Assembly: GCA_964219345.1 (NCBI GenBank)
Contig: CAXPPN010000031.1
Location: 1-33,174 of the forward strand
Origin: UBA3537 sp964219345
GTDB lineage: Bacteria > Bacteroidota > Bacteroidia > Flavobacteriales > Flavobacteriaceae
Direction: 5' to 3'
DNA length: 33,174 nt
Part shown: one piece after another, positions 17,372 through 25,170 of the stretch
How the letters are laid out: every line of letters begins with the position of its first letter
Position numbering within the stretch: the stretch's first letter is position 1
Program-made: the position numbers and the translations under genes
The notes under the pieces: generated by a model
Database searches by the model: none
What the model was told of the DNA's origin: nothing
The model's input: only the letters and a program-made list of their open reading frames with translations

Positions 17372-17401
17372 CAAATTTAACACATTTCTGATAATACCAA
17401 A
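17372..17401 (-). promoter_or_regulatory. Promoter of the tRNA-Gly/tRNA-Leu operon
   Basis: On the minus strand TTTG (17398-17401), an 18-nt spacer and TAAATTTG (17372-17379) form a near-consensus Bacteroidota promoter. Transcription would start near 17367, about 30 nt before the 5' end of tRNA-Gly. It lies within 20 nt of the mutS stop codon. Confidence 0.78.
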
Positions 17402-17419
17402 GTTTTTTTTGGCTTTTCA

Positions 17420-20023
17420 TCATTTCTTTTTTGTAAGCATACGCTTAATTTCATTCAGCTTCATCAAGGCCTCAACAGGCGTCAATCGATCAATATCTGT
17501 ATCTAAAATATCGGTTTTTAATTCTTCCAATAATGGGTCATCTAAATTGAAAAAACTCAATTGCATGTCAGAATTCAAATCTTTGACTTTAGCGGTTAAT
17601 TCGTCTCCAGAATGTGATTTTTCGAGTTGTTTTAATATTTTCTTCGAACGCTGTAACACCGCCTGTGGCATTCCTGCCATCTTTGCAACATGAATTCCAA
17701 AGCTATGCTGACTTCCACCAGCAACTAAAGTCCTTAAAAACAACACATTGTCTTTCAACTCTTTAACAGCAACATTATAATTTTTGATACGTGAAAACGT
17801 TTCGGTCATTTCATTCAACTCGTGGTAGTGGGTTGCAAAAAGCGTCTTGGCACGCGATGGATGTTCATGTAAGTACTCACTAATCGCCCAAGCAATAGAT
17901 ATCCCATCGTAAGTGCTTGTCCCTCGCCCAATTTCATCTAACAACACTAAACTTCGTTCTGAAATATTATTTAAAATTGAAGCAGTTTCATTCATTTCTA
18001 CCATAAAAGTAGATTCGCCCATAGATATATTATCACTTGCGCCAACTCTAGTAAAAAGTTTGTCAACTACACCAATTCTTGCATATTCGGCAGGAACAAA
18101 ACTTCCTATTTGTGCCAATAAAACAATTAAGGCCGTTTGGCGTAAAATCGCTGACTTTCCTGACATATTTGGTCCAGTAATCATAATAATTTGTTGCGTT
18201 TCACGATCTAAAAAAACATCATTGGCAACATAGGTTTCGCCCAGTGGCAATTGCTGTTCAATTACAGGGTGGCGACCTTTTTTAATGTCTAAATCAAAAC
18301 TATTATCTAATAGTGGAGAAGTATAATGGTGTTGCTTAGCCAAATGTGCAAAAGCACTCAAACAATCCAATTGAGCAATCAAATATGCATTTTGTTGTAC
18401 CGCTTTGATATGTCCATGCATCCAACTGATTAACTCTGAAAATATACGTTGCTCAATGGCTAAAATTTGATCTTCTGCACCTAATATTTTTTGTTCATAT
18501 TCTTTTAATTCTTCAGTAATATAACGCTCTGCATTGACCAATGTTTGTTTGCGAACCCAGTGCTCTGGAACCTTGTCTTTGTGTGTGTTTCGAACCTCAA
18601 TGTAATAGCCAAAAACATTATTTGAAGCAATTTTTAAGGATGGAATTCCAGTCGCTTCACTCTCACGTGTCAACATTTGATCCAAATAATCTTTTCCAGA
18701 AAATGCAATAGCTCGCAATGCTTCCAATTCTTCTGATGCTGTTGATGCAATAGTGTTTCCTTTTAGAATATTTACTGGTGCTTCTTCGTTTAGAGTCCTT
18801 GAAATTTTTTCTCTTAACTCCTCGCAATCCTTAATGCGATCCCCTAATGCAGCCAATGTGGAATGCCCACAATTAAGGGCTAGTGTTTTTATTGGCAAAA
18901 TTTGCTCTAAAGAATTTTTCAATTGTACAACTTCACGTGGATTTACTTTGCCTGTAGCAACTTTTGAAATTAATCGTTCCAAATCACAAATACCTTTGAT
19001 ACTCGATTGCAATTGCTGAAGTTCTAATTCATTATCATAAAAAAACTGAACCACCTCGTGGCGAGCCTGAATTTTTTCAACGGATTTTAATGGCAATGCC
19101 AACCAACGTTTCAACAATCGACCACCCATAGGCGAAAGAGTTTTATCGATAATTTGGATCAGTGTTACTGCATTGTGATTTGTGTAATGGTACAATTCCA
19201 AATTTCTAATGGTAAATTTATCCATCCACACAAAATCATCTTCTAAAATACGCTCTATAGAGGTAATGTGTTGTAATTTGTGATGTTGTGTTTCTACTAA
19301 GTAATGAAGAATAGCTCCAGAAGCTACAAGACCATAATTTAGGGCATCTACGCCAAAGCCCTTAAGAGTTTTGGTTTGAAAATGTTTACATAAGGATTCG
19401 TTGGCATAATCGTCTTGAAAAACCCAATCTTCCAAAAAAAATACATGAAAATCATCTCCAAAAGTCTTATTTAAAAGAGCTCGTTTTTGTTTTTCAATAA
19501 GAACTTCGCTAGGACTAAAATTTTGAAGCAACTTAGCCACATAAGCTTCGCTTCCCTGAGCCACTAAAAACTCACCTGTAGAAACATCCAAGAACGAAAC
19601 TCCCACAGTTTTCCCAAAATAAACAGCCGCTAAAAAATTATTTGATTTTGAACTTAATACCTCATCATTTAGCGATACCCCTGGAGTGATGAGTTCTGTA
19701 ACGCCACGTTTTACAATTTTTTTGGTTTGTTTTGGATCTTCCAACTGGTCGCAAATGGCCACACGTTCTCCAGCTTTGACTAATTTTGGCAAATAGGTAT
19801 TCAAAGAATGGTGAGGAAACCCTGCAAGTTCTGTTTCGCTTTGACTTCCAGCCCCACGTTTGGTCAAGATAATATCTAAAATTTTGGCCGCTTTTACTGC
19901 ATCACTTCCAAAAGTTTCATAAAAATCTCCAACACGAAACAATAAGAGTGCATCGGGGTACTTTGCCTTGATGGCATTGTACTGTTTCATAAGTGGAGTT
20001 TCCTTTTTTACTTTTTTGGCCAA
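17420..20023 (-). CDS. mutS: DNA mismatch repair protein MutS
   Basis: An 867-residue MutS that recognises mismatches and signals to MutL. Visible parts are the mismatch-reading Phe-x-Glu motif in VGDFYETF (Phe34, Glu36), the connector, the lever and clamp region, and the ATPase with Walker A GPNMSGKS (from residue 617), DEIGRGTSTYDG, and ATHYHEL. The C-terminus ends in the helix-turn-helix and dimerisation part. Length is normal. The first codon of the frame is TTG, giving the MAKKVKKETPLMKQYN start that I recall as conserved among flavobacterial MutS; the alternative is the ATG at 19990, 11 codons later. It is a single gene, divergent from the methyltransferase gene by 100 nt. Confidence 0.97.
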   Translation of the reverse strand: MAKKVKKETPLMKQYNAIKAKYPDALLLFRVGDFYETFGSDAVKAAKILDIILTKRGAGSQSETELAGFPHHSLNTYLPKLVKAGERVAICDQLEDPKQTKKIVKRGVTELITPGVSLNDEVLSSKSNNFLAAVYFGKTVGVSFLDVSTGEFLVAQGSEAYVAKLLQNFSPSEVLIEKQKRALLNKTFGDDFHVFFLEDWVFQDDYANESLCKHFQTKTLKGFGVDALNYGLVASGAILHYLVETQHHKLQHITSIERILEDDFVWMDKFTIRNLELYHYTNHNAVTLIQIIDKTLSPMGGRLLKRWLALPLKSVEKIQARHEVVQFFYDNELELQQLQSSIKGICDLERLISKVATGKVNPREVVQLKNSLEQILPIKTLALNCGHSTLAALGDRIKDCEELREKISRTLNEEAPVNILKGNTIASTASEELEALRAIAFSGKDYLDQMLTRESEATGIPSLKIASNNVFGYYIEVRNTHKDKVPEHWVRKQTLVNAERYITEELKEYEQKILGAEDQILAIEQRIFSELISWMHGHIKAVQQNAYLIAQLDCLSAFAHLAKQHHYTSPLLDNSFDLDIKKGRHPVIEQQLPLGETYVANDVFLDRETQQIIMITGPNMSGKSAILRQTALIVLLAQIGSFVPAEYARIGVVDKLFTRVGASDNISMGESTFMVEMNETASILNNISERSLVLLDEIGRGTSTYDGISIAWAISEYLHEHPSRAKTLFATHYHELNEMTETFSRIKNYNVAVKELKDNVLFLRTLVAGGSQHSFGIHVAKMAGMPQAVLQRSKKILKQLEKSHSGDELTAKVKDLNSDMQLSFFNLDDPLLEELKTDILDTDIDRLTPVEALMKLNEIKRMLTKKK

Positions 20024-20043
20024 TGATCTTTGTTTTAAAAGCG

Positions 20044-20051
20044 TACTTTTG
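20044..20051 (+). promoter_or_regulatory. Candidate -7 box upstream of the SpoU methyltransferase gene
   Basis: TACTTTTG on the plus strand is an exact TAnnTTTG match, 72 nt before the ATG. No TTTG sits at a normal spacing (the candidates give 11 or 25 nt), so support is limited. Confidence 0.35.
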
Positions 20052-20123
20052 TTGGTGTGTATAAAGATGCTAATGTAACTAATTTTAGTGTGTTTTAAAA
20101 CCTAACAATAGAGAATTCCGCCC

Positions 20124-20699
20124 ATGCGAAAATTGAAAAATAGCGAATTGGATCGATTGAGTGTAGAAGCATTCAAATCCGTTGAAAAAACACCGCTAAT
20201 TGTTATTTTAGATAATATCCGAAGTTTAAACAATGTGGGGAGCGTTTTTAGAACCTCTGATGCTTTTCGGATTGAACATATTTATCTCTGTGGTATTACT
20301 GCAACACCACCTCACAAAGATATTCAAAAAACAGCTTTGGGAAGTACAGCATCTGTAAGCTGGTCTTATGTTGAAAATACACTGGATATTGTAAAAGAAT
20401 TGCAAGAAAAAAACATACACGTTCTAGCCATTGAGCAAGCCAAAAATGCTACTATGCTTCAAAACTTTTATCCTAAAAATGACCGTATTTACGCCGTTGT
20501 TTTTGGGCATGAGGTTAAAGGGGTTTCACAAGAGGTTGTAAGTCAATGTGATGAGGTGATTGAAATTCCTCAATTTGGCACCAAACATTCGTTAAATATT
20601 GCTGTGAGTTGTGGCGTGGTGCTCTGGGATTTGTTTTCAAAAATAATCAACCCTGAATTTGTTCCAGTAGCCACAAATAATCGTGGCGGTTTTCAATAA
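20124..20699 (+). CDS. SpoU/TrmH-family RNA 2'-O-methyltransferase
   Basis: A 191-residue trefoil-knot (SPOUT) methyltransferase that uses S-adenosylmethionine. The three SpoU motifs are present: motif 1 LDNIRSLNNVGSVFRTSDAF (about 30-50), motif 2 VVFGHEVKGVSQEV (about 126-140), and motif 3 IPQFGTKHSLNIAVSCGVVL (about 149-168). It lacks the N-terminal ribosomal-protein-like domain of RlmB, which makes a small tRNA- or rRNA-directed enzyme likely, but the target nucleotide cannot be read. The last 17 codons, with NPEFVPVATNNRGGFQ, lie beyond the core fold and overlap the 3' end of the converging folK-dNK gene by 53 bp. Confidence 0.9.
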   Translation: MRKLKNSELDRLSVEAFKSVEKTPLIVILDNIRSLNNVGSVFRTSDAFRIEHIYLCGITATPPHKDIQKTALGSTASVSWSYVENTLDIVKELQEKNIHVLAIEQAKNATMLQNFYPKNDRIYAVVFGHEVKGVSQEVVSQCDEVIEIPQFGTKHSLNIAVSCGVVLWDLFSKIINPEFVPVATNNRGGFQ

Positions 20700-21774
20700 A
20701 ATCACGATCTGAAATATCAATAATTTTCACTTTAAACTGTGGCGTATTTTTGATAAAATCCAAATACCCTAAATGGATTTTATCCAGATACTCAGATTCC
20801 AAATTTCTTTCATATTCTCTTCCTCGCTTTTTGATATTCAGTTGTAATTTCTCAGTATTTTGATGCAAATAAATATACAAATCTGGACGTTTTATGTCTT
20901 TATAAACTTGATAAAACAATTTTCTGTACAACAAAAACTCATCTTCTTGCAAAGTTATTTTTGAAAATATAAGCGACTTAAAAACATCATAGTCGGCAAT
21001 AATAAAATCTTTGAATAAATCTAGTTGTGATAAATCTTCAGAAATTTGTTGGTATCTGTCGGCTAAAAAAGACATTTCCAAAGTAAATGCATACCGTTCT
21101 GCATCTTCATAAAATTTGGGTAAAAATGGATTGTCTGCAAAACGTTCAAAAATAGACTTCGCATTAAAATCTTTGGCCATCATTTGCGTTAAACTCGATT
21201 TTCCAGCACCAATATTCCCTTCAATAGCAATAAAATTATAGGCAGAAAAATCAAAGCTTTCAAGTGGGTTTTGTAATGTTTCTTTTTGTTTTTTTATTGT
21301 GCTATTATCTTTACAACAATCTAGAAGCGTTGATATTGTTTTTTTCTGAACTGGATGAATCAATTCTGGCGCAATATCGTTGAGGGGTTGTAACACAAAG
21401 CGCCGTTGATCAAGTCGTGGATGAGGAACACTTAGTATGTTGTTTTCAATGATATCTTCATTAAAAAATAAGATGTCGAGATCAATGGTTCGAGAATGAT
21501 ATTGACCATCATCAAAACGCCTGCGACCATGCTGTTCTTCAATTTGAAGCAGTTTTGAAAGCACCAGCTCTGCTGAATAACAAGTTCTGACTTGAATACA
21601 GGCATTGATAAAAGCATCGCCTTCAAACCCCATTGCTGGTGTTTCATAACAGTAGGATATTTTTAATACACTTCCTACTTCACAATGGATAGAATCAATG
21701 GCCAATTGCAAATAGGAAAGCCGATTGCCTACATTACTTCCAAGTCCTATATATAGTTGTTTTTGATCGCTCAT
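20647..21774 (-). CDS. folK: Bifunctional HPPK (FolK) fused to a deoxynucleoside kinase
   Basis: Start chosen at ATG 21774 (MSDQKQLYIGLGSN), because the 32 extra residues of the longer frame are hydrophobic and precede a canonical HPPK start. The 375-residue protein has an N-terminal 6-hydroxymethyl-7,8-dihydropterin pyrophosphokinase (about 1-155; GLGSNVGNR, YETPAMG, DDGQYHSRTIDLDILFF), which makes the substrate for dihydropteroate synthase. A linker leads to a C-terminal deoxynucleoside kinase (about 178-375; P-loop GNIGAGKS at 186-193, a DYDVFKSL segment, LID KKRGREYER), which would salvage deoxynucleosides. By family knowledge this fusion occurs in Bacteroidota. Nucleoside specificity is not readable. 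It is divergent from the transporter gene by 68 nt. Confidence 0.92.
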   Translation of the reverse strand: MSDQKQLYIGLGSNVGNRLSYLQLAIDSIHCEVGSVLKISYCYETPAMGFEGDAFINACIQVRTCYSAELVLSKLLQIEEQHGRRRFDDGQYHSRTIDLDILFFNEDIIENNILSVPHPRLDQRRFVLQPLNDIAPELIHPVQKKTISTLLDCCKDNSTIKKQKETLQNPLESFDFSAYNFIAIEGNIGAGKSSLTQMMAKDFNAKSIFERFADNPFLPKFYEDAERYAFTLEMSFLADRYQQISEDLSQLDLFKDFIIADYDVFKSLIFSKITLQEDEFLLYRKLFYQVYKDIKRPDLYIYLHQNTEKLQLNIKKRGREYERNLESEYLDKIHLGYLDFIKNTPQFKVKIIDISDRDFIENRHDYLWLLEQIQG

Positions 21775-21842
21775 ACAAAACAGCAATTTAGGTAAAAGAA
21801 AAATTAAAATTATATCTTTACTAAAGTATTTATTGACAACCA

Positions 21843-22547
21843 ATGACACTAAAAGACAAAGTTTTAGCACAACGCCTTTATTTAATTCTAGGTCTATTAT
21901 TTATTACCTCTTTGGTGGTTTCAAATTTGATTTTCAAAAAATTTTTTTACTACTACCCCTTTGATTTTTCAATTTTTGGCGTCAAATTATTTGAAATTTC
22001 TGTGGGTATTCTGCCTTACCCTATTACCTTTCTTATTACAGATTTAATTAGTGAAATTTATGGAAAGAAAAAAGCTAACGAAGTGGTAGTTGGAGGAATT
22101 TTTGCCTCCTTTTTTGCAATGGGAATCATTTATGTGGCCAATGCCGCTCCAGCTACTGATTGGTCACCTGTCTCAGATAATTTATTTTCAACGGTTTTTG
22201 GAAGCACTGCAATTGCTGTTTTGGCGAGTATGTTGGCCTATCTATTTGCACAATTTGTAGACATCCAAATTTATCATTTTTGGAAAAAATTGACACAAGG
22301 CAAACACCTTTGGCTACGTAATAATTGTTCTACTTTTTTGTCACAATTTATAGATACTGCAACTGTTTTATTGTTACTATGCTCATTTGGTGAAATTGAT
22401 TGGGATTTATTTGGTGGGCTTTTACTCGCAGGTTTTTTATTTAAAGTTATTATTGCAGCGCTAGACACTCCTTTTTTGTATTTGGGTGTTTATTATTTCA
22501 GGAAACGATTTAAGCTTAATCTCAACGAAGAAATTAAATTGGATTAA
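21843..22547 (+). CDS. Queuosine-precursor transporter (YhhQ/QPTR family)
   Basis: A 234-residue inner-membrane protein with six predicted helices (near residues 11-30, 35-55, 75-96, 115-140, 155-175 and 195-220). The hallmark is the block LPYPITFLITDLISEIYGKK, with the ITDLISEIYG motif of the vitamin/precursor uptake family that brings 7-cyano- or 7-aminomethyl-7-deazaguanine into the cell for tRNA queuosine synthesis. The ATG follows the -7-like TATCTTTA at 21813-21820. Its stop codon shares a TTAA with the stop of the converging DUF2797 gene. Confidence 0.9.
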   Translation: MTLKDKVLAQRLYLILGLLFITSLVVSNLIFKKFFYYYPFDFSIFGVKLFEISVGILPYPITFLITDLISEIYGKKKANEVVVGGIFASFFAMGIIYVANAAPATDWSPVSDNLFSTVFGSTAIAVLASMLAYLFAQFVDIQIYHFWKKLTQGKHLWLRNNCSTFLSQFIDTATVLLLLCSFGEIDWDLFGGLLLAGFLFKVIIAALDTPFLYLGVYYFRKRFKLNLNEEIKLD

Positions 22548-23341
22548 GCACCAACATTAAGTTTTATAACTAAACCTTCATTACTTCTAATGTTGAAAAC
22601 TGTATCATCATCAAATATAAGATACTGCCCTTTTACCCCGACAAGAGTGCCTCTATAATGTGGTGTTTTGCTGAGATTCAAACTTTGTGGTTTTTCTGGA
22701 TATTTTTGAACTGGAAATTTTAAAATTAACGGTTCTTTATTTCCAAGAAAATACGATTGTACTTCATTTGGTAAGTGGCTTAAGAGTTGGTGGCGCCATG
22801 TTTTTAAATCCTCAAAATTGGGATCACCTTTTAGCATTTCGCGCCAATTGGTTTTGTCACTAACAAATTTTTTGAGTGCTACTTCAGCAACCCCTGCCAA
22901 ATACCGATTTGGAACTTCCAAAATTTCTAAAGCTTCCTGCGCCCCTTGATCTATCCAACGTGTTGGAACTTGTGTTTTTCGAGTAACTCCTACTTTTACA
23001 TTACTTGAATTTGCTAAATAAACTATATGTGGTTGTAATTGTACCTTTTTTTCAAATTCTAAATCACGATCTTCAATACCTAAATGGGCTTTACTCAACT
23101 CTGGATGCATGATCCAATCAGCTGTTTGTGGCTGTTCAAAAAAACATGATTTACAAAATCCTTGTCGAAAAGTTGTTTCATCGTTTCCACAATTTAAACA
23201 TTCATAGCCCACAAACTCTATTGTTACTGTTTTTTGCAGCAATTGATGCACTTGAATCAAGTCATTGTCCAAATTCAAATAATAATTAATGGGGTCTGAA
23301 AACTCCGTTTGCATTTTAGTAAGAACACCTTGATAGAGCAT
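22544..23341 (-). CDS. DUF2797 family protein with a zinc-ribbon-like Cys cluster
   Basis: A 265-residue soluble protein of the DUF2797 family, whose function is unknown to me. It opens with the family-typical YQGVLTKM, has four Cys arranged as two knuckles (Cys48, Cys51, Cys63, Cys66) likely to bind Zn, then HIVYLANSSNVKVGVTRKTQVPTRWIDQGA. The latter resembles GIY-YIG-like beginnings (Tyr in VYLAN with VKVGVTR), so a nuclease-like or nucleic-acid-binding fold is conceivable but unproven. The C-terminus GTLVGVKGQYLIFDDDTVFNIR is also family-typical. It is divergent from the GH3 gene with only 44 nt between starts. Confidence 0.85.
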   Translation of the reverse strand: MLYQGVLTKMQTEFSDPINYYLNLDNDLIQVHQLLQKTVTIEFVGYECLNCGNDETTFRQGFCKSCFFEQPQTADWIMHPELSKAHLGIEDRDLEFEKKVQLQPHIVYLANSSNVKVGVTRKTQVPTRWIDQGAQEALEILEVPNRYLAGVAEVALKKFVSDKTNWREMLKGDPNFEDLKTWRHQLLSHLPNEVQSYFLGNKEPLILKFPVQKYPEKPQSLNLSKTPHYRGTLVGVKGQYLIFDDDTVFNIRSNEGLVIKLNVGA

Positions 23342-23385
23342 TAAGATTTTTTATTACTTTTAACCTTGTAAATATATATAATTTT

Positions 23386-24897
23386 ATGCCAATTCCATTA
23401 GTTAATTCCGTTGCAAGTTGGATTTTAAAGAAACGATTTCATCAAATAGATTTGTTTCTTAAATATCCCTATGAAGTTCAAAATGAGCTACTTACAAATC
23501 TTTTAGAGTCGGCAAAAAATACAGAGTTTGGGCAACAATACGATTTTAAGACTATAAAAACATATCGAGAATTTGTAAAAAGAGTTCCCGTTTCAACCTA
23601 CGAAAATTATCATAAATTCATTGAGCGCTCTCGTAGGGGTGAACAAAATATTTTTTGGCCAAAACCCATCAAATGGTTTGCAAAATCTAGCGGAACAACA
23701 AATGCTAAAAGTAAATTTATTCCTGTTAGTAACGCCTCTTTGGAAGACTGTCACTATGGAGCTGGAAAAGACTTACTGTGTATGTATTTCAACAACAACC
23801 CTAATTCTGAATTATTTAATGGTAAAAATTTACGGCTTGGTGGAAGTAAAGAATTATATGAGGAAAATGGGACTGTTTTTGGCGATCTTTCAGCAATTCT
23901 AATCGATAATATGCCTTTTTGGGCAGAGTTTAGCAGCACCCCTAGCAACAAAGTGTCTTTGATGAGTGACTGGGAATCAAAAATGCAAGCTATTGTAGAC
24001 GAAACTATAAATGAAAATGTTACAAGTTTAGCGGGTGTCCCTTCTTGGATGTTAGTATTACTTAATAATGTACTAGAAAGTACTGGGAAGTCAAATCTTC
24101 TGGAAATTTGGCCTAATTTAGAAGTTTATTTTCATGGTGGTGTCAGTTTTTTACCTTATGCTGAGCAATATAAAAATATCATACCATCATCCTCGTTTAA
24201 ATACTACGAAACCTATAATGCTTCAGAAGGTTTTTTTGCTATACAAGATCAAAATAACTCTGATGAATTGCTTTTGATGTTGGACTATGGCATATTTTAT
24301 GAATTTATTCCAATGGATACTTATGGAACTCCAAATGAAAAAGTAATTCCATTACATGAAGTAGAAAAAGGAAAAAACTATGCCATCATCATTACCACCA
24401 ATGCGGGGTTGTGGCGCTACAAAATTGGAGATACAGTACGTTTTACATGTATTGACCCTTACCGCATTAAAGTAACAGGGCGGACCAAACATTTTATCAA
24501 TGTTTTTGGAGAAGAACTAATTATTGAAAATACGGATAAAGCCCTAAAAAATGTTTCCAAAAAAACAGGCTGTGAAATAATAGACTACACCGTAGCACCT
24601 ATTTTTATGAAAGGCAAACAAAAAGGCGCACATGAATGGCTGATTGAATTTAAAACTTCACCAAAAGACATCGATTATTTTACAGAATTATTGGACAACG
24701 CCCTTAAAGCCTTAAATTCCGATTATGAAGCTAAACGCTACAACAATATGACATTAAATCGTCCAAAAATCAATGTTGCACGACCTCAGCAGTTTCATGA
24801 TTGGTTAAAAAGTAAAAATAAACTTGGTGGTCAGCACAAAGTTCCTAGACTCTCCAACTCTAGAGAGCTTTTGGAAGAATTAATGAAACTGGGGTGA
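23386..24897 (+). CDS. GH3 auxin-responsive-promoter-family acyl-adenylating enzyme
   Basis: A 503-residue protein of the GH3 family (plant name; ANL adenylating fold, not a glycoside hydrolase). The three nucleotide-binding motifs are present: SSGTTNAKSKFIP (101-113), YYETYNASEGF (273-283), and WRYKIGDTVRF around residue 345. Plant members join amino acids to jasmonate or auxin through an acyl-adenylate. Bacterial members are poorly known, and neither acyl substrate nor acceptor can be predicted. Length fits bacterial homologues (about 500). It has no signal peptide. It is a single gene followed by a 14-bp palindrome. Confidence 0.88.
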   Translation: MPIPLVNSVASWILKKRFHQIDLFLKYPYEVQNELLTNLLESAKNTEFGQQYDFKTIKTYREFVKRVPVSTYENYHKFIERSRRGEQNIFWPKPIKWFAKSSGTTNAKSKFIPVSNASLEDCHYGAGKDLLCMYFNNNPNSELFNGKNLRLGGSKELYEENGTVFGDLSAILIDNMPFWAEFSSTPSNKVSLMSDWESKMQAIVDETINENVTSLAGVPSWMLVLLNNVLESTGKSNLLEIWPNLEVYFHGGVSFLPYAEQYKNIIPSSSFKYYETYNASEGFFAIQDQNNSDELLLMLDYGIFYEFIPMDTYGTPNEKVIPLHEVEKGKNYAIIITTNAGLWRYKIGDTVRFTCIDPYRIKVTGRTKHFINVFGEELIIENTDKALKNVSKKTGCEIIDYTVAPIFMKGKQKGAHEWLIEFKTSPKDIDYFTELLDNALKALNSDYEAKRYNNMTLNRPKINVARPQQFHDWLKSKNKLGGQHKVPRLSNSRELLEELMKLG

Positions 24898-24911
24898 TAG
24901 ACTCGAGTCTA
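24898..24911. repeat. 14-bp perfect palindrome just after the GH3 gene
   Basis: TAGACTCGAGTCTA is fully self-complementary and starts at the base after the stop codon. It could fold as a 5-bp stem with a TCGA loop or be a dimeric protein-binding site. There is no strong following U-run, so it is a poor terminator. Confidence 0.6.
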
Positions 24912-25170
24912 ATTTGTGGCATACAAGTTGCTTACATTGGTAGTATCTTATTATGTTTAATATAATTTTAACCCTAAATATAAATTACTATGATGTCCAA
25001 AATTTTTATTTTTTCAATTCTAGATTTTTATCAAAGGTTAAGTTTAAATTTATATTTAACATTTTTTTAATATTTTTTAATCGTAATGTTTAAACTTGTC
25101 AAAATCATCCTTAAACAAAAGGAGTGATTTTAATAAATTTTTATTAAAAAATAAGCAAAAAGGAGGTGTT
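24912..25170. other. Gene-free AT-rich stretch between the GH3 gene and clpX
   Basis: About 260 nt with no convincing gene. It contains an imperfect inverted repeat at 25101-25131 (AAAATCATCC with GGAGTGATTTT, one bulged base), which may be a weak clpX terminator read on the minus strand. A possible 26-codon frame from 24990 is hydrophobic and has no supporting signals. Confidence 0.5.

Noticed and set aside
17409..19019. Several open frames on the plus strand inside mutS
   Set aside because: They are antisense shadows of a clearly conserved gene.
21775..21870. Longer folK-dNK start at 21870
   Set aside because: The extra 32 residues look like translated intergenic DNA; the HPPK fold begins at MSDQKQLYIGLGSN.
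24990..25070. Possible 26-codon hydrophobic peptide between the GH3 gene and clpX
   Set aside because: Very AT-rich, no promoter or conserved feature visible; likely random.
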